NCBI GenBank assembly: GCA_016946835.1
Contig: JACVTC010000120.1
Location: 242,501-275,000, forward strand
DNA length: 32,500 nt
Reading direction: 5' to 3'
DNA from: Neocallimastix lanati (nom. inval.)
Taxonomy: Eukaryota; Neocallimastigomycota; Neocallimastigomycetes; Neocallimastigales; Neocallimastigaceae
The notes under the pieces were generated by a model. It saw nothing but the letters and a program-made list of their open reading frames with translations, was not told where the DNA came from and searched no databases. A program made the translations under genes and the position numbers. This document shows, piece by piece, positions 22,480-32,500 of the stretch (the stretch's first letter is position 1; every line of letters begins with the position of its first letter).

Positions 22480-25400
22480 ATGTCAGACCAAAATTTATCG
22501 GAAGAAATTATAAATAGTGAATCAATAACTGAAAATGAATCCATCCAAAGTCAAGATCAAAATTCATTAGTTGATCAAGAATCACCTGAAAGTGAATCTA
22601 ATAATGAAGTAGTGGATGATTTAGAAAATAAGACTCAAGAAGAAAATAAAATTGAGGAAGAAGAAGAGAAAAAAGACGTTGAAGAAAAGATTGAAAAAAA
22701 AGATAATAAGGAAGAAGAAGATTCAAAGTTAATCGAAGATAAAGAAGTAAAAGAAACAGAGGATAAAGAGGATAATAAAACAGATAATAAAGAAATCAAG
22801 GAGGATAATACAAGTAATGATGACGACAAAGAAGAAAATAAGGAAGACAAAATAAAAGAAAAAGAAGATAAATCAAAAGATGAAAATAAAAGTAAAGAAA
22901 AATCAAATAATGATGAAGAATTAAATAAATCTGAAAGTAATAAGGAAGGTGAAACAGATTCTCAAAAGAATGATAATAAAAAGTCCGATAAAGATGATAA
23001 TAACTCATCTAATAAAAAAGGTGGAAATTATTCTAATAATTATCGTGATAAAGGATATAATGGTAGATTTATGCCAAGAGGATATCAACATTATAATCAT
23101 CATCCATATGATGATTGGGGAAGACGAAGAGGTATGAATTATCCACCATATTACGAGAAGGATAGAAGATATGGAATGAGAGGTGATTTTAGAGGAAGAG
23201 ATTACAGAGACTATAATGACATGCGTATGGAAAGAGATTATAGAGGAGGTTTTAGAGATAGAGATCGCGATTTTGATTATCCAAAATTTTATGGTAGAGG
23301 AAGAGATCCAAGATTTTTCAAAAGAGATAGAGATATAAAATACAAAAGAGATTATTATGATGATTACAATATGAGAAATATGGATAAGGATATGCGTATG
23401 AATAATATGATGAGAGAATGTCGAGTTTACGTACAAAATTTATCATATGAAGTTAATTCTGAAATGCTTAAGAGATTTATGGAAAAAGGTATTTTTTTTT
23501 TTTTTATTTTAAAGTTGTCGTAATTTAAAAATAAATAGAATTACAAGAAAAATTAATACGATTACTTGTAATTATTGTTATTAACATATTTTTAGTAGTA
23601 GTGATAGTAGCGAATTTTAATAATAATAAAAAATAAATAATAGATAATAATTATAATTATAATAATGTTAAATAATTATTAATAGTTGGAAAAGTTGTTA
23701 GTTCAGAGATTTTGACTACCCCTGATGGTAGATCAAAAGGATGTGCGGTGGTTCAATTTGAAACACCAAATGAAGCAAGAAGAGCTATATCAGATTTACA
23801 AGATAATCAATTTCAAGGAAGACCAATACATATTAGAGAAGATCGTGAAGGTTTACAATATAATAATCCAATGATGGATAAAGGCTATATGAATGATAAG
23901 CAAATGGGCTATCAAAATGAAGGAGGTCCAACAAATTATCAAAATAATGTTAATAATACTCCGAAAGAACAGAGAATATTTGTTGGAAATGTAATGTATT
24001 ATATAATTTTATTTTATGGTATTTTATTAAATTGTTATTATTATAGTGATATTAATACTATATATAATAAATATTTATTAATTTTAGCTTGATGTCAATG
24101 TAACAGCAAATGATTTAAGAACATTATTTGAACCAGCTGGTACAATTAATTATGCAGATGTTTTCCAAAAAGATAGAAATCAATCCTCAAAACATGGAAT
24201 TATTGGTTTTCAAGATTCTAGTTCAATTAAAAAAGCAATAGGTAATTTTTTTTAATAAAATTTTTATAAAATTGTATGATTTTGATATCTATATCTATAT
24301 CTATATATATTTTTCTTTTTTTTTTTTTTTTTTTTTAAAGTGAATATTAATTTTTTTTATATTAATTTTAATAGAAATGTTTAATGGTATTACCTACAGA
24401 AATAGAAAATTGGATGTTCATGAGGTAATAAAAAATTAAAACTAAATGTTTATAATTTTATATTGAAAATTTTATATTTAACTTTAATTTTTTTAACTTT
24501 TAAACTATTTAATATTAATTAATAATTTAATGAATAAAATAATTATTTATTTAAAATATTTATTATAAATTTATAATTTAATGAATAAAATCATCATTTA
24601 TATAAAATATTTAATATTAATAATTAATAAATAAACGAAATAATAATTTATATAGGATCGACGTGGTATAGTGCCAGTTCGTAGATTTAATTCATATAAA
24701 AGTGATAAAAATATGACAATACATAATGCAAATCATCATCCATATCAACCAAATACAAAACCATATCCAAATCGTGGTGGAAAAGGTAATGGTTCATTCC
24801 CAGGGAAGTTTAATAATAATAGACAACCACCACCACCTCACCATCAATCTATGCAAAATACACAACCACAAAAAATGCAACAACCACCTCTTCCTCCTCA
24901 TCCTTCTAATACTAATAATCAAGATAAATCGAATGGAAATGTTTATGGAAAAGGTCAATCCTATAATCAACAACAAAATAATTCGGTTACCTATCCTCAT
25001 CAACAATCTGTACAACCTAATTCACAACAAGTGGCAATGCAATATTCTCAAGCAACTACTCAAGCCCCATATATGCAACCAATGACCGCAACATATGCAC
25101 AATCATCTCAGTCAACTTATGCCCAACCACAAGGTGTACAACAAGCAGCGTCTGTTCAATTATATGCTGGATATCCGATGGCTGATCAAACTGCTGCAAA
25201 TTCTAGTGTAGCGGCTTATCCAAGTAGTTATCAAACAGCAGCATATTATTCAAGTCTCTCTCATCAAGCCCAACCTGTAGCTCTCCCAGCAGGTCAACCA
25301 GTACAACAACCATATCCTGTTGCAACTAATGTTGATTATAATAATTTGTATTCAGCTTATTATGGTCAAGCTTCACAAGTTGGTGTTTCTGGATACCCAA

Positions 25401-25492
25401 TGATGACTCAAAGCACCACAACAGCCACTGCTCAAGGTCAAGCAGGTTATACTGAAGGAACTACAATGCCAACAACTTATAATTATTATTAA
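22480..25492 (+). CDS. Two-RRM RNA-binding protein, hnRNP M/Gbp2-like
   Basis: Exons: 22480-23488, 23686-23990, 24088-24241, 24375-24424 and 24656-25492; all introns are GT-AG and the frame is kept to TAA at 25490, giving 784 residues. Residues 1-185 are acidic and Glu/Lys/Asp/Asn-rich. Residues 190-310 are Arg/Asp/Tyr/Gly-rich with many RDRD and GRG units. RRM1 (about 314-388) has RNP2 VYVQNL and RNP1 KGCAVVQF, the latter very like hnRNP M. RRM2 (about 432-507) has RNP2 IFVGNL and an unusual RNP1 KHGIIGFQ, followed by AIEMFNG. The C-terminus is a Gln/Pro/Ala/Tyr-rich prion-like tail. Both RNP1 motifs lack the usual aromatic residues at positions 3 and 5, as in the hnRNP M/Gbp2/Hrb1 group, which suggests a role in mRNP packaging, splicing or export. 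RRM1 is split by intron 1 and RRM2 by introns 2-4. Function is inferred from domains only. Confidence 0.9.
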
Positions 25493-26150
25493 AATTAATG
25501 AGTATAAAGTAATATTACCAATAATTATTCGATAATAATTGATTTAGTTAATATTTTTTATTGAGTTTTTTTTTTTTTTTTTTTTTTTATTATTATTTTT
25601 TTTTATTAATAGTTAAAAATTTTTATAATTAAATATATATATTATATGTATCATGAATGCATTTCTCCATTAACAATTTAAATTTCTTATTTTAATTTTA
25701 TTAATATTAATATTAATAATATTTTTTTTATTTTTATTTTTATTTTTTTATTTTATAGTGAATTATAATTATAATATATTTTAAAAATTTTTATTTACAT
25801 AATTTGATACAAATATAATATTTATTTATTATTAATATATATTTTATTTATTTATTTATTAATCTTCAAGATGTATTGTTAAATATATATGGAAATTTAT
25901 TATTTTATAAAATAATATTTCAGTATTTTATTTTTTTTTTTTAAAAAAAAAAAATAAAAAAATAAAAAAAATAAAAAAAAAAAAAAAAAAAGAAATAAAA
26001 ATAAAGATAATATAAAACAAAAATATGAAAGTTTCAAATAGACATATATATTTTAATTGAAATGAAACATTTTCTATATTAAAAAAAAAATATTTTAATT
26101 GAAATGAAATATTTTCTATAATAAAAAAAAAAAAAAGTTTTTATTTTAAA
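25493..26150. other. 3' flank of the RRM-protein gene, A+T-rich
   Basis: This contains the presumed 3' UTR, poly(T) and poly(A) runs, and a short duplicated block (TTTTAATTGAAATGAAA-CATTTTCTATA) at about 26051 and 26093, directly left of the retroelement relic. No gene is seen. Confidence 0.55.
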
Positions 26151-26159
26151 CTTTATTTA

Positions 26160-26524
26160 TCAGTTGAGATCCATTTAGATTTCTCAAATTAGGAGTGGTT
26201 TTAAATTTGGCATGAGTATTTTCCATTAAAAGAAAAATAGTCTCAGAAGATTGCCCTAAATGTTGCCCTTGTTGTGGTTTTAGTGTACCTAGTTTTTCTC
26301 ACTGGATCTTTGCCTGTAAAAAGAATTGGAAAATTACAGAAATATATCTTTACCTTTTCTAGATGATCTCTTTTTGAAGTTTGCAGTGATAATTGAACAA
26401 AAAAATTCCTTGGATGTTTCTTTACATTTAGAAAAGGATTATGATAATAATATTTATTACTTTATATTGAGTGCTCTTCTTGGTGGGCGTTTCAATATAT
26501 GAAAAAAAAAAAAAAAAAAAAAAA
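26160..26524 (+). pseudogene. Decayed non-LTR (LINE) retrotransposon 3' end: RT C-terminal CCHC region, stop and poly(A)
   Basis: One plus frame (about 26237-26359) reads Cys-rich sequence ending in SHWIFACKKN. Codons at 26264, 26273, 26300 and 26315 give C-x2-C-x8-H-x4-C, the arrangement of the zinc knuckle found after the reverse transcriptase domain in many LINE ORF2 proteins. A stop at 26360 and a one-base shift break the frame. The neighbouring frame is then open for 47 codons (26359-26499, DDLFLKFAVIIEQKNSLDVS and on) to a TGA at 26500. A run of 23 A (26502-26524) starts in that stop codon, as expected for a 3' poly(A) tail. The upstream RT core is absent. Poly(A) runs are common here, so the tail alone proves little. 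The CCHC plus HW context is the main evidence. Confidence 0.5.
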
Positions 26525-26559
26525 TTAAACTTAATGATGGGGGAACAAAGACAATTTAA

Positions 26560-26895
26560 TTGACAATATTTTTAAACAAGGTTCAACTTTGTCGACTGTT
26601 CCGTATTTTATGGGGATTGCGTGCGGGCGGAGTTTCTAACAAACGTAGTAATACCATTAATTTGTTGATCTTTTTAGATTGATAATGAAATGGTATTTCC
26701 ATTGAATCTACCGTTGCCAAGAGCGTCGACGTCCAAATGATAAGGCATGAATGTTCAACTCCCGGTGAAAGAATAGATACAGATCAGATTCCTTTTGATA
26801 ACACTAATACTTGAAATTATTACTCGCAATAATGGACGTGGTGTTATCATCGAGGCATGGGAAAAGTTAGAGGCTATGGCTTCTAAACGCACTTT
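26560..26895 (+). pseudogene. Coding-like G+C-richer relic, family unknown
   Basis: One plus frame is open from 26560 to TGA at 26812 except for three consecutive in-frame stops (TGATAATGA near 26681-26689). It includes RILWGLRAGGVSNKRSN and, after the stops, NGISIESTVAKSVDVQ and STPGERIDTDQIPFDN. A second frame then continues with ITRNNGRGVIIEAWEKLEAM to about 26895, where A/T sequence resumes. The balanced composition and exon-like codon use suggest a decayed gene or element. It begins about 35 bp after the poly(A) run of the LINE relic, so it could be an independent insertion. I recognise no domain. Confidence 0.4.
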
Positions 26896-27123
26896 TATAA
26901 ATTTTATAAATTTTATAATATATTATCATATATAATATAATATTTTATTTCATGTATTCCATGTATTTTATTTTATTTTATTTTATTTTATTTTATTTTT
27001 ATTAAAATCATATAATTTTATTATTATTATTATAAATTAAATAAAGTTATTCTCTAAGTCTAAAAAAAAAAAAAAAAAAAAAAAAATTTTTTTTTAAACT
27101 TTATTTATTACTTAAAAAAATAG
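26896..27123. other. A+T-rich spacer between the relic and the tRNA
   Basis: TTTTA pentamer runs, a 26-A run near 27063-27086 and poly(T). Nothing else is recognisable. Confidence 0.55.
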
Positions 27124-27131
27124 AAAAAAAA
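27124..27131 (-). terminator. Pol III terminator of tRNA-Thr
   Basis: Eight consecutive T on the minus strand begin 7 nt after the tRNA discriminator base. This is the canonical RNA polymerase III stop signal at the expected distance. Confidence 0.75.
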
Positions 27132-27138
27132 TTACAAT

Positions 27139-27210
27139 TGCCAACTGACGGAATCGAACCACCGACCTTCGCTTTACAAGAGCGACACTCTACCACTAAG
27201 CCAAGCTGGC
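27139..27210 (-). tRNA. tRNA-Thr (anticodon UGU)
   Basis: A 72-nt cloverleaf on the minus strand. The acceptor stem GCCAGCT pairs with AGTTGGC (one G-U) and A is the discriminator. The internal A box TGGCTTAGTGG (27203-27193) and B box GGTTCGATTCC (27160-27150) are intact. The anticodon stem TCGCT/AGCGA encloses loop CTTGTAA with anticodon TGT at 27178-27176, reading ACA (Thr). The T stem GGTGG/CCGTC includes two G-U pairs. There is no intron and CCA is not encoded, as usual for eukaryotic nuclear tRNA genes. It is the only G+C-balanced gene in a stretch otherwise full of element relics. Confidence 0.96.
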
Positions 27211-27481
27211 ACGTTGAATTCAAAATTTTATAATATAGTTATAAAATTAATAATATTGAAATTATTACATTAATTGTCGAGACAATAACCGGATTATTAC
27301 TTTTGGTATTCAATTTAATGCAATTTAAAATATTATTCAACATTTTTCTAAAAAAAATTTTATTATTTAAAATAACATTATAAAGAACTAAAAAGTACAC
27401 TTATTCAAAAAGGGTTAAATAATAGTAATTTAAATTTTTTAAATAATAACCCTTACCAAAAAAAAAAAAAAAAAAAAAAAA
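27211..27481. other. 5' flank of tRNA-Thr
   Basis: A/T-rich sequence with no coding frame and a 24-A run at about 27458-27481. A short more complex patch near 27275-27310 (TGTCGAGACAATAACCGG) is not interpretable. Confidence 0.5.
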
Positions 27482-27650
27482 GGAAACAATTAATAATAGG
27501 AATAGATGATAACTCCTTAAATAATGGATGTAAACCAATAGGCCGATAAAATTGGTACCGTTTGGGAACTCTGCCCGAGATCTTACAGCATATCCATATT
27601 TCAGCCTTCTAGTTGTTGTTGCACACTAAATCCGCGAGATATTTCAATTA
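27482..27650 (-). pseudogene. Fragment resembling a LINE reverse-transcriptase N-terminal motif
   Basis: On the minus strand one frame is open from 27608 down to the A-run (42 codons) and includes GRVPKRYQFYRPIGLHPLFK. This resembles the early RT motif of LINE elements, usually of the form NYRPISLLPVFSKI followed by a basic/Ile-rich helix; ELSSIPIINCF follows here. A TAG at 27611-27609 separates it from an upstream open piece (LKYLADLVCNNN). The opposite strand is open too (45 codons), so the call rests on the YRPI-x-L-x-P-x-x-K similarity only. The catalytic YADD region is not present. Confidence 0.4.
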
Positions 27651-27814
27651 AAAGATTCAATTAAAAGGTTAATTTTAATTTATAATAAATTATATAATTT
27701 CTTATTTTCTATAAGCTACATATAAATTTTTATATAATAATTCATGACCAAATAGTTTTTTTTTTTTTTTTTTTAAAATATTTAAATATTAATTGTAATT
27801 AAAAATAAATTGAT
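27651..27814. other. A+T-rich spacer
   Basis: Only A/T-rich sequence and a poly(T) run; nothing recognised. Confidence 0.5.
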
Positions 27815-27979
27815 ATGACTCCAATTTGGCTTCTTAGTCTATTCGTTAAGGCCGATTTGACTCTAATTTTTGATAATAATCCTATCAAGTTTTTTTGTCG
27901 ATTACTTCAAGATGTCTACATATTTTTTTATTTTTTTTTAAGGTATGGCTTAGTGAGAAATTTCAATTATAATTTTTAA
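27815..27979 (+). other. 54-codon open frame of doubtful status
   Basis: ATG at 27815 to TAA at 27977. The first 37 codons have a normal composition (MTPIWLLSLFVKADLTLIFD, then a stretch with KFFCRLLQDVY), after which the frame runs into poly(T)-encoded Phe/Tyr. No family, promoter or splice context is seen. It could be the tail end of the same group of decayed elements as its neighbours. Low confidence as a gene. Confidence 0.2.
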
Positions 27980-28628
27980 TAATTTTTTTTCCCCTATACC
28001 TTTATTTTTATTTATTTTATTAAAATGAGTATATAATATTTCATATCAAATATAATTATGTTAAGATATTTGAAAAATATATATATATATTATATATATA
28101 TTATATATAATTAGATGTATAGTAAAAAATAAAAAAAATAGAGAAATATATCATATAATTATATTATTTTGTATTTATCTAAAATAATTATAATAAATTA
28201 ATAATTAAAAAATGAGCAATAATGATAAGAATCATAACATTAATAATAGCAACTATTATAAAAAATACTGTAATATTAAAAATAAAAAAAAAAAAAGTAA
28301 ACCAATAATCATTTATATTAAAAATTAATAAAAAAAATATATATATATATAAAGAACATGAATTTTTTAAAAGTAAAAATATTTAATTAAATTTTAAAAA
28401 ATTTTGACAATTAAATATATTTGAAGTATCAAATTTATAATATATATATAATAAAATATAAATAATAAATTACATAAATAATAATTAAAATATTAATATT
28501 TATATATATATATATATAAAATAATGATATATATAATAATTTTTTTTAATTTAATTTTTATTTATTTTAATAATAATATTTATATATATATTTATTTTTT
28601 TTGTTTAAATATTATTAAATTTTATACC
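27980..28628. other. A+T-rich intergenic, 5' flank of Rpn1
   Basis: (TA)n runs and unpatterned A/T sequence. No gene or RNA is recognised. Confidence 0.5.
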
Positions 28629-28655
28629 TTTTTTTTTTTTTTTTTTTTTTTTTTT
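28629..28655 (+). promoter_or_regulatory. Poly(dT) tract just upstream of the Rpn1 start
   Basis: An uninterrupted run of 27 T ends 42 bp before the Rpn1 ATG. Poly(dA:dT) tracts are known nucleosome-excluding promoter elements in fungi. Because such runs are frequent throughout this window, the assignment is only positional. No consensus proteasome-gene activator site was seen nearby. Confidence 0.25.
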
Positions 28656-28697
28656 GCATTAATTTTAGTTTAATTCATATTAGTATAAAAATATAAC

Positions 28698-31600
28698 ATG
28701 GTCGATACAAAAGAAAAAACAGATGAAAAGGTTGATGTAAAGAACAAGAAGCAAAAGGAAGAACAAAAGGAAGAAGAATTGGTAATGATTAATTAAATAT
28801 AAAATAACTAAAATTATTATTATTATTTTTTTTTTTTAAAAAAAAAAAATTGAAATTTTTAAATTAAAATAGATATTAATAATTAGAAAAGTAAAAAATT
28901 TAATATAAATTAATTGTTAAATAACTTAGTATTTTATAAAATAATAATAATAATAATAATATATATAAAAAAAAAAAAAGATTTAGTATTTTATGAAAGA
29001 AGTTTTATTATTAATTATTATGATGTTATATTTTATTATTGGTAATATTATATAATTATTAATATGTTTTTTTTTATTAAGATGATTAAATATTTTTTAC
29101 AATGTATGATCCACATTTTATTATTAATATTAATATAGATGTTTATTTAATTTTATTGATCTATTAAATGAAGAATAAAAAATTACTTTTTTTTTTTATA
29201 ATGAATTTTAATGAATTTATTTATTGTTTTTTTTTTTTATTTATTAACCATATTTTATTCATGTATATATTATTATTATTAATATTAATATTTTTAAACA
29301 TCTAAAATATATAAATATTTTAATATAACTAATAATAACAACAAAAAATAGTCTGAAGAAGATCAACAACTCAAAAATGAACTTGAAATGTTGGTTGAAA
29401 GATTAAAGGTAGAATGATTTATCAATTTAATACAATATATAAATTTAATGAATTAAAAATATTTTATATAAATATACACACACGCACACATATAGATAAA
29501 ATATTTATTTATTAAATTCATATTATATTAATAAATAAATTTTAATGATATATAATTGCAATCATAATATTAATATAAAAGGAACCTGATGCTTCCTTAT
29601 ATAAATCTTCACTTGAAAATTTAAGTACTTTAATCAAAACTTCTACTAGTTCTATGACTTCTGTACCAAAACCTTTAAAGTTCTTAAGACCTCATTATGA
29701 ACCTCTTTGTGAACTTTATGAACAATGGAAAGATGGAGAAGAAAAAGTATTTATTATATATTATATATATATTATTTTGTTGTTATAATATTTTTTTTTT
29801 TTTAATAAATTTTAATGTTGAAATTAATTAAAAATAATTTAAAATAATAATTTAATATTTGATTTTTAGCGTCTTTTAGCAGATGTTTTATCTGTTTTAT
29901 CTATGACTTATGGTGAAGAAGATAAAAGATTAACTTTAAAGTATTACGTTGTTGGTACTAAAGACGCTACTTCCTGGGGTCATGAATATGTTAGGTAGAC
30001 ATTAGTTATTATTAATAAGTATATATATTTTTTTATTTATTTGATTGAAGTAGACAGGAATAATTAATTATTTATACACATGAATTTCAAAATATATATA
30101 AAAGACATTTATCTTCTGAAATCATTCAAGAATATAATGCTCGTATGGAAACTGAACAAGATACTTCTGACTTAAAACAATTAGCCCTTGAAATTGTTCC
30201 ATTCTTTATGAGTCACAATGCTGAAGCTGATGCTTGTGATCTTTTATTAGAAATTGAATCTCTTGATGAATTAGTTCAATACGTTGATAAAAACACTTAT
30301 GAAAGAGTTTGTCTTTACATTATCAGGTATTAAAGACATGTATTAATAATTAATAATTTAATATGAGATATAATGAAAAAGTAATCAAATAATAAAAAAG
30401 GAAAAGGGATTTTAGTATTAATCATTAATGAATGAATGAATAAATAATAGAAATATAAGTTTATAAAATTAAAAAGGAAAAAAAAAGAAAGAAAAAGAAA
30501 AAAACAAAAAACAAATATTAATGAGTCAATGATTATGAATACTAAAAATAAAAAACAACAACAAAAAAAAAAAAAACAAATATTAATGAATTAATGGATA
30601 TGAATAATAAAGATAAAAAGTTCAAAAAATTAAGTAAAAATTTTATATGAAGAATATATATAAAATAATTAGTTATACATTTTAAAACGTGCATGACCTA
30701 AAGTCAATAAATAATAGAAGAAAGTATCAAAATTTATATATTCATATATATTAATCTATTATATTAAAATATATATAATAAATTAGTTGTGTTAACTATG
30801 TTACTCCACCAGATGATATTGTTATTTTAAAGACAGCTCATAAAATTTATCGTAAGATGGAAAAGTTACCACATGCTCTTAACATTGCTATTCGTATGAA
30901 TGATATTGAATTAATGAAAGAAGACTTTGACGCATGCAAGGATCCGTAAGTTTATAAAATTATAAAATTTTGTGTTGTTTAAAATTTTAAATTTAATATA
31001 TCTATTTTTCAAATACCTAAATATATATATATATATATATAGAATTGAAAAGAAACAATTAGCTTATTTATTAGCTCGTCAACAAATAAATATTGAAGAA
31101 GAAGATGAAGAATTAAATGAAATTTTAAATAACACTAAACTTACTGAAAATTTCATTGCTTTAGCTCGTGATTTAGATGTCATGGAACCAAGAACTCCAG
31201 AAGATATTTACAAGAGTCATCTTGAAAATATTCGTAAATATAAATATAAAAATTTTAATTAAATATAAAACTTTGTGATAATATTTTTTGTATATTTCTG
31301 AGAGTAGTATTTACATTATTAATTTTTTTTATTATAAATATAAATGTTATAGGTAAAGATTACAGAAGTGGTAATGTTGATTCTGCTAAACAAAATTTAG
31401 CTTCTACTTTTGTTAATGCCTTTGTTAATGCCGGTTTTGGAACAGATAAATTAATGGTTGATAAGGATGAAGGAAGTTCATGGATTTACAAAAATAAGGA
31501 TAATGGTAATATAAATATAACTTGAAAATAAAATTCATTTAATATATTAAATATTTCAGTTATTAATTTTTAATTTTTTTTTTAATATATTTATTTTAAT

Positions 31601-32006
31601 TAATAGGTATGACTAGTGCTGCTGCTTCATTAGGTGCTATTTTCTTATGGAATGTTGAATTAGGTTTAACTGAAATTGATAAATACTTATATATTGAAGA
31701 TGATAACATTAAGGTATTTTTTTTTTTTTTTAAATTTACAATATTAATAAAGTAATAATAATTAGCTAGTCTTTTATTTTATTAACTTTCATAAAATAAT
31801 TTTATAATAAAATGAAATATGAAATATATAAAAAAAAATTATTAATAAAATAGGCTGGTGCTCTTCTTGGTATTGGTATTGTTTGTTCAGGTATTCGTAA
31901 TGAATCTGATCCAGCTCAAGCTTTATTAAGTGAATATATTGAAAGTGATAAGGTTCAATTAAGAATTGCAGCTATTCTTGGGTATATGTTATTTATAATT
32001 GAAGTT

Positions 32007-32052
<46 letters not shown>

Positions 32053-32500
32053 TAAAATGTTAAATAAAACATAAATTTATTAATTTATAAAATAATTATG
32101 ACATTGAATTAATAGTTTAGGTATAGCTTATGCTGGTTCTTGCAGAGAAGATATTATGGAATTATTAATTCCAATTGTTTCTGATTCCAAGTTATCAATG
32201 GAACTTTCATCATATGCTGCTTTATCTTTAGGTTTTATTTTCGCTGGTACCTGTAATGGTGATATTACAAGTACTATATTACAAGCTGTTATGGAAAGAG
32301 AAGATAAAGATCTTAAGGATACTTATGCTCGTTTCATGGGTGTTGGTCTTGCTCTTCTTTACTTAGGTAAACAAGAAGCTTGTGATGTTGCACTTGAAAC
32401 TTTAAAGGTTATTGAACATTCAATTGGTAAAGAATTTAGTGTATTAGTTGAAACTTGTGCTTATGCTGGTACTGGTAACGTTTTAAAGGTTCAACAAATG
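28698..32500 (+). CDS. RPN1: 26S proteasome regulatory particle base subunit Rpn1/PSMD2 (partial, first 592 residues)
   Basis: Exons: 28698-28781, 29352-29408, 29582-29746, 29870-29994, 30105-30326, 30787-30945, 31043-31233, 31353-31505, 31607-31713, 31854-31981 and 32116 to beyond 32500. All introns are GT-AG, 97-570 bp, and phase is kept. The Lys/Glu-rich N-terminus is followed by the highly conserved [18 protein letters not shown] and [16 protein letters not shown], then [45 protein letters not shown] and AFVNAGFG-like segments. Proteasome/cyclosome (PC) repeats begin near residue 386 ([64 protein letters not shown]). Rpn1 is the scaffold that binds ubiquitin-like receptors and Ubp6/USP14 on the 19S base. 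Family members are about 900-1000 residues, so roughly the last third is outside the window. Identification is secure. Confidence 0.97.

Noticed and set aside
22635-23436. Minus-strand Ser/Ile/His-rich open frames of 70-143 codons
   Set aside because: Antisense shadows of the Glu/Lys- and Arg/Asp/Tyr-rich exon 1 of the RRM protein.
27815-27850. tRNA-like D-arm look-alike (CTTAGTCTATTCGTTAAGGCC)
   Set aside because: No matching anticodon or T arm follows and no cloverleaf can be drawn.
1-32500. TATA boxes and AATAAA poly(A) signals
   Set aside because: Both strings occur everywhere by composition alone, so calling individual sites would have no evidential value.

Overview
ORGANISM. This is an extremely A+T-rich nuclear chromosome segment of a eukaryote. 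Genes are split by GT-AG introns that are almost pure A/T, and the intergenic space is dominated by homopolymers, (ATT)n and a TAATAAA heptamer. Protein-level clues point to a fungus. There is a NIMA-type kinase with the characteristic insertion before the HRD motif, an Rpn1 that reads like fungal Rpn1, and an hnRNP M/Gbp2-type RRM protein. An anaerobic gut fungus (Neocallimastigomycota) fits best. A dictyostelid or another very A+T-rich lineage cannot be excluded without a database search. LAYOUT. (1) 1-1703, minus: the 5' part of a two-exon gene for a long, acidic, Asn/Glu/Lys-rich protein with an N-terminal KSVSF (PP1-docking-like) motif; it runs off the left edge. (2) 1704-10060: a desert with heptamer arrays, at least six other tandem-repeat families and two tiny G+C-richer islands. 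(3) 10061-15326, minus: a NIMA/NEK2-family kinase with about 15 exons, some only 20-31 nt, and repeat-filled introns. (4) 15327-22479: a second desert. It holds a pair of about 260-bp diverged direct repeats, an unexplained G+C-richer island near 17.87-18.13 kb, a 285-bp tandem duplication, and a 600-bp inverted heptamer array. (5) 22480-25492, plus: a five-exon, two-RRM hnRNP M/Gbp2-like protein. (6) 25493-28697: decayed retroelement and coding-like debris on both sides of an intact tRNA-Thr(UGU) gene. (7) 28698-32500, plus: the first 11 exons of the 26S proteasome subunit Rpn1 (PSMD2), continuing past the right edge. HOW THE GENES RELATE. They are independent eukaryotic housekeeping or regulatory genes: cell-cycle kinase, mRNP factor, proteasome base subunit, tRNA, and a possible phosphatase regulator. 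Nothing indicates a cluster or operon. I found no convincing new multi-gene system. The most interesting unexplained items are a dispersed palindromic motif embedded in the heptamer arrays, the direct-repeat pair, the 17.9-kb island, and the retroelement relics around the tRNA. All exon models were read by eye from frame continuity, splice signals and family similarity; no alignment or transcript data were available.
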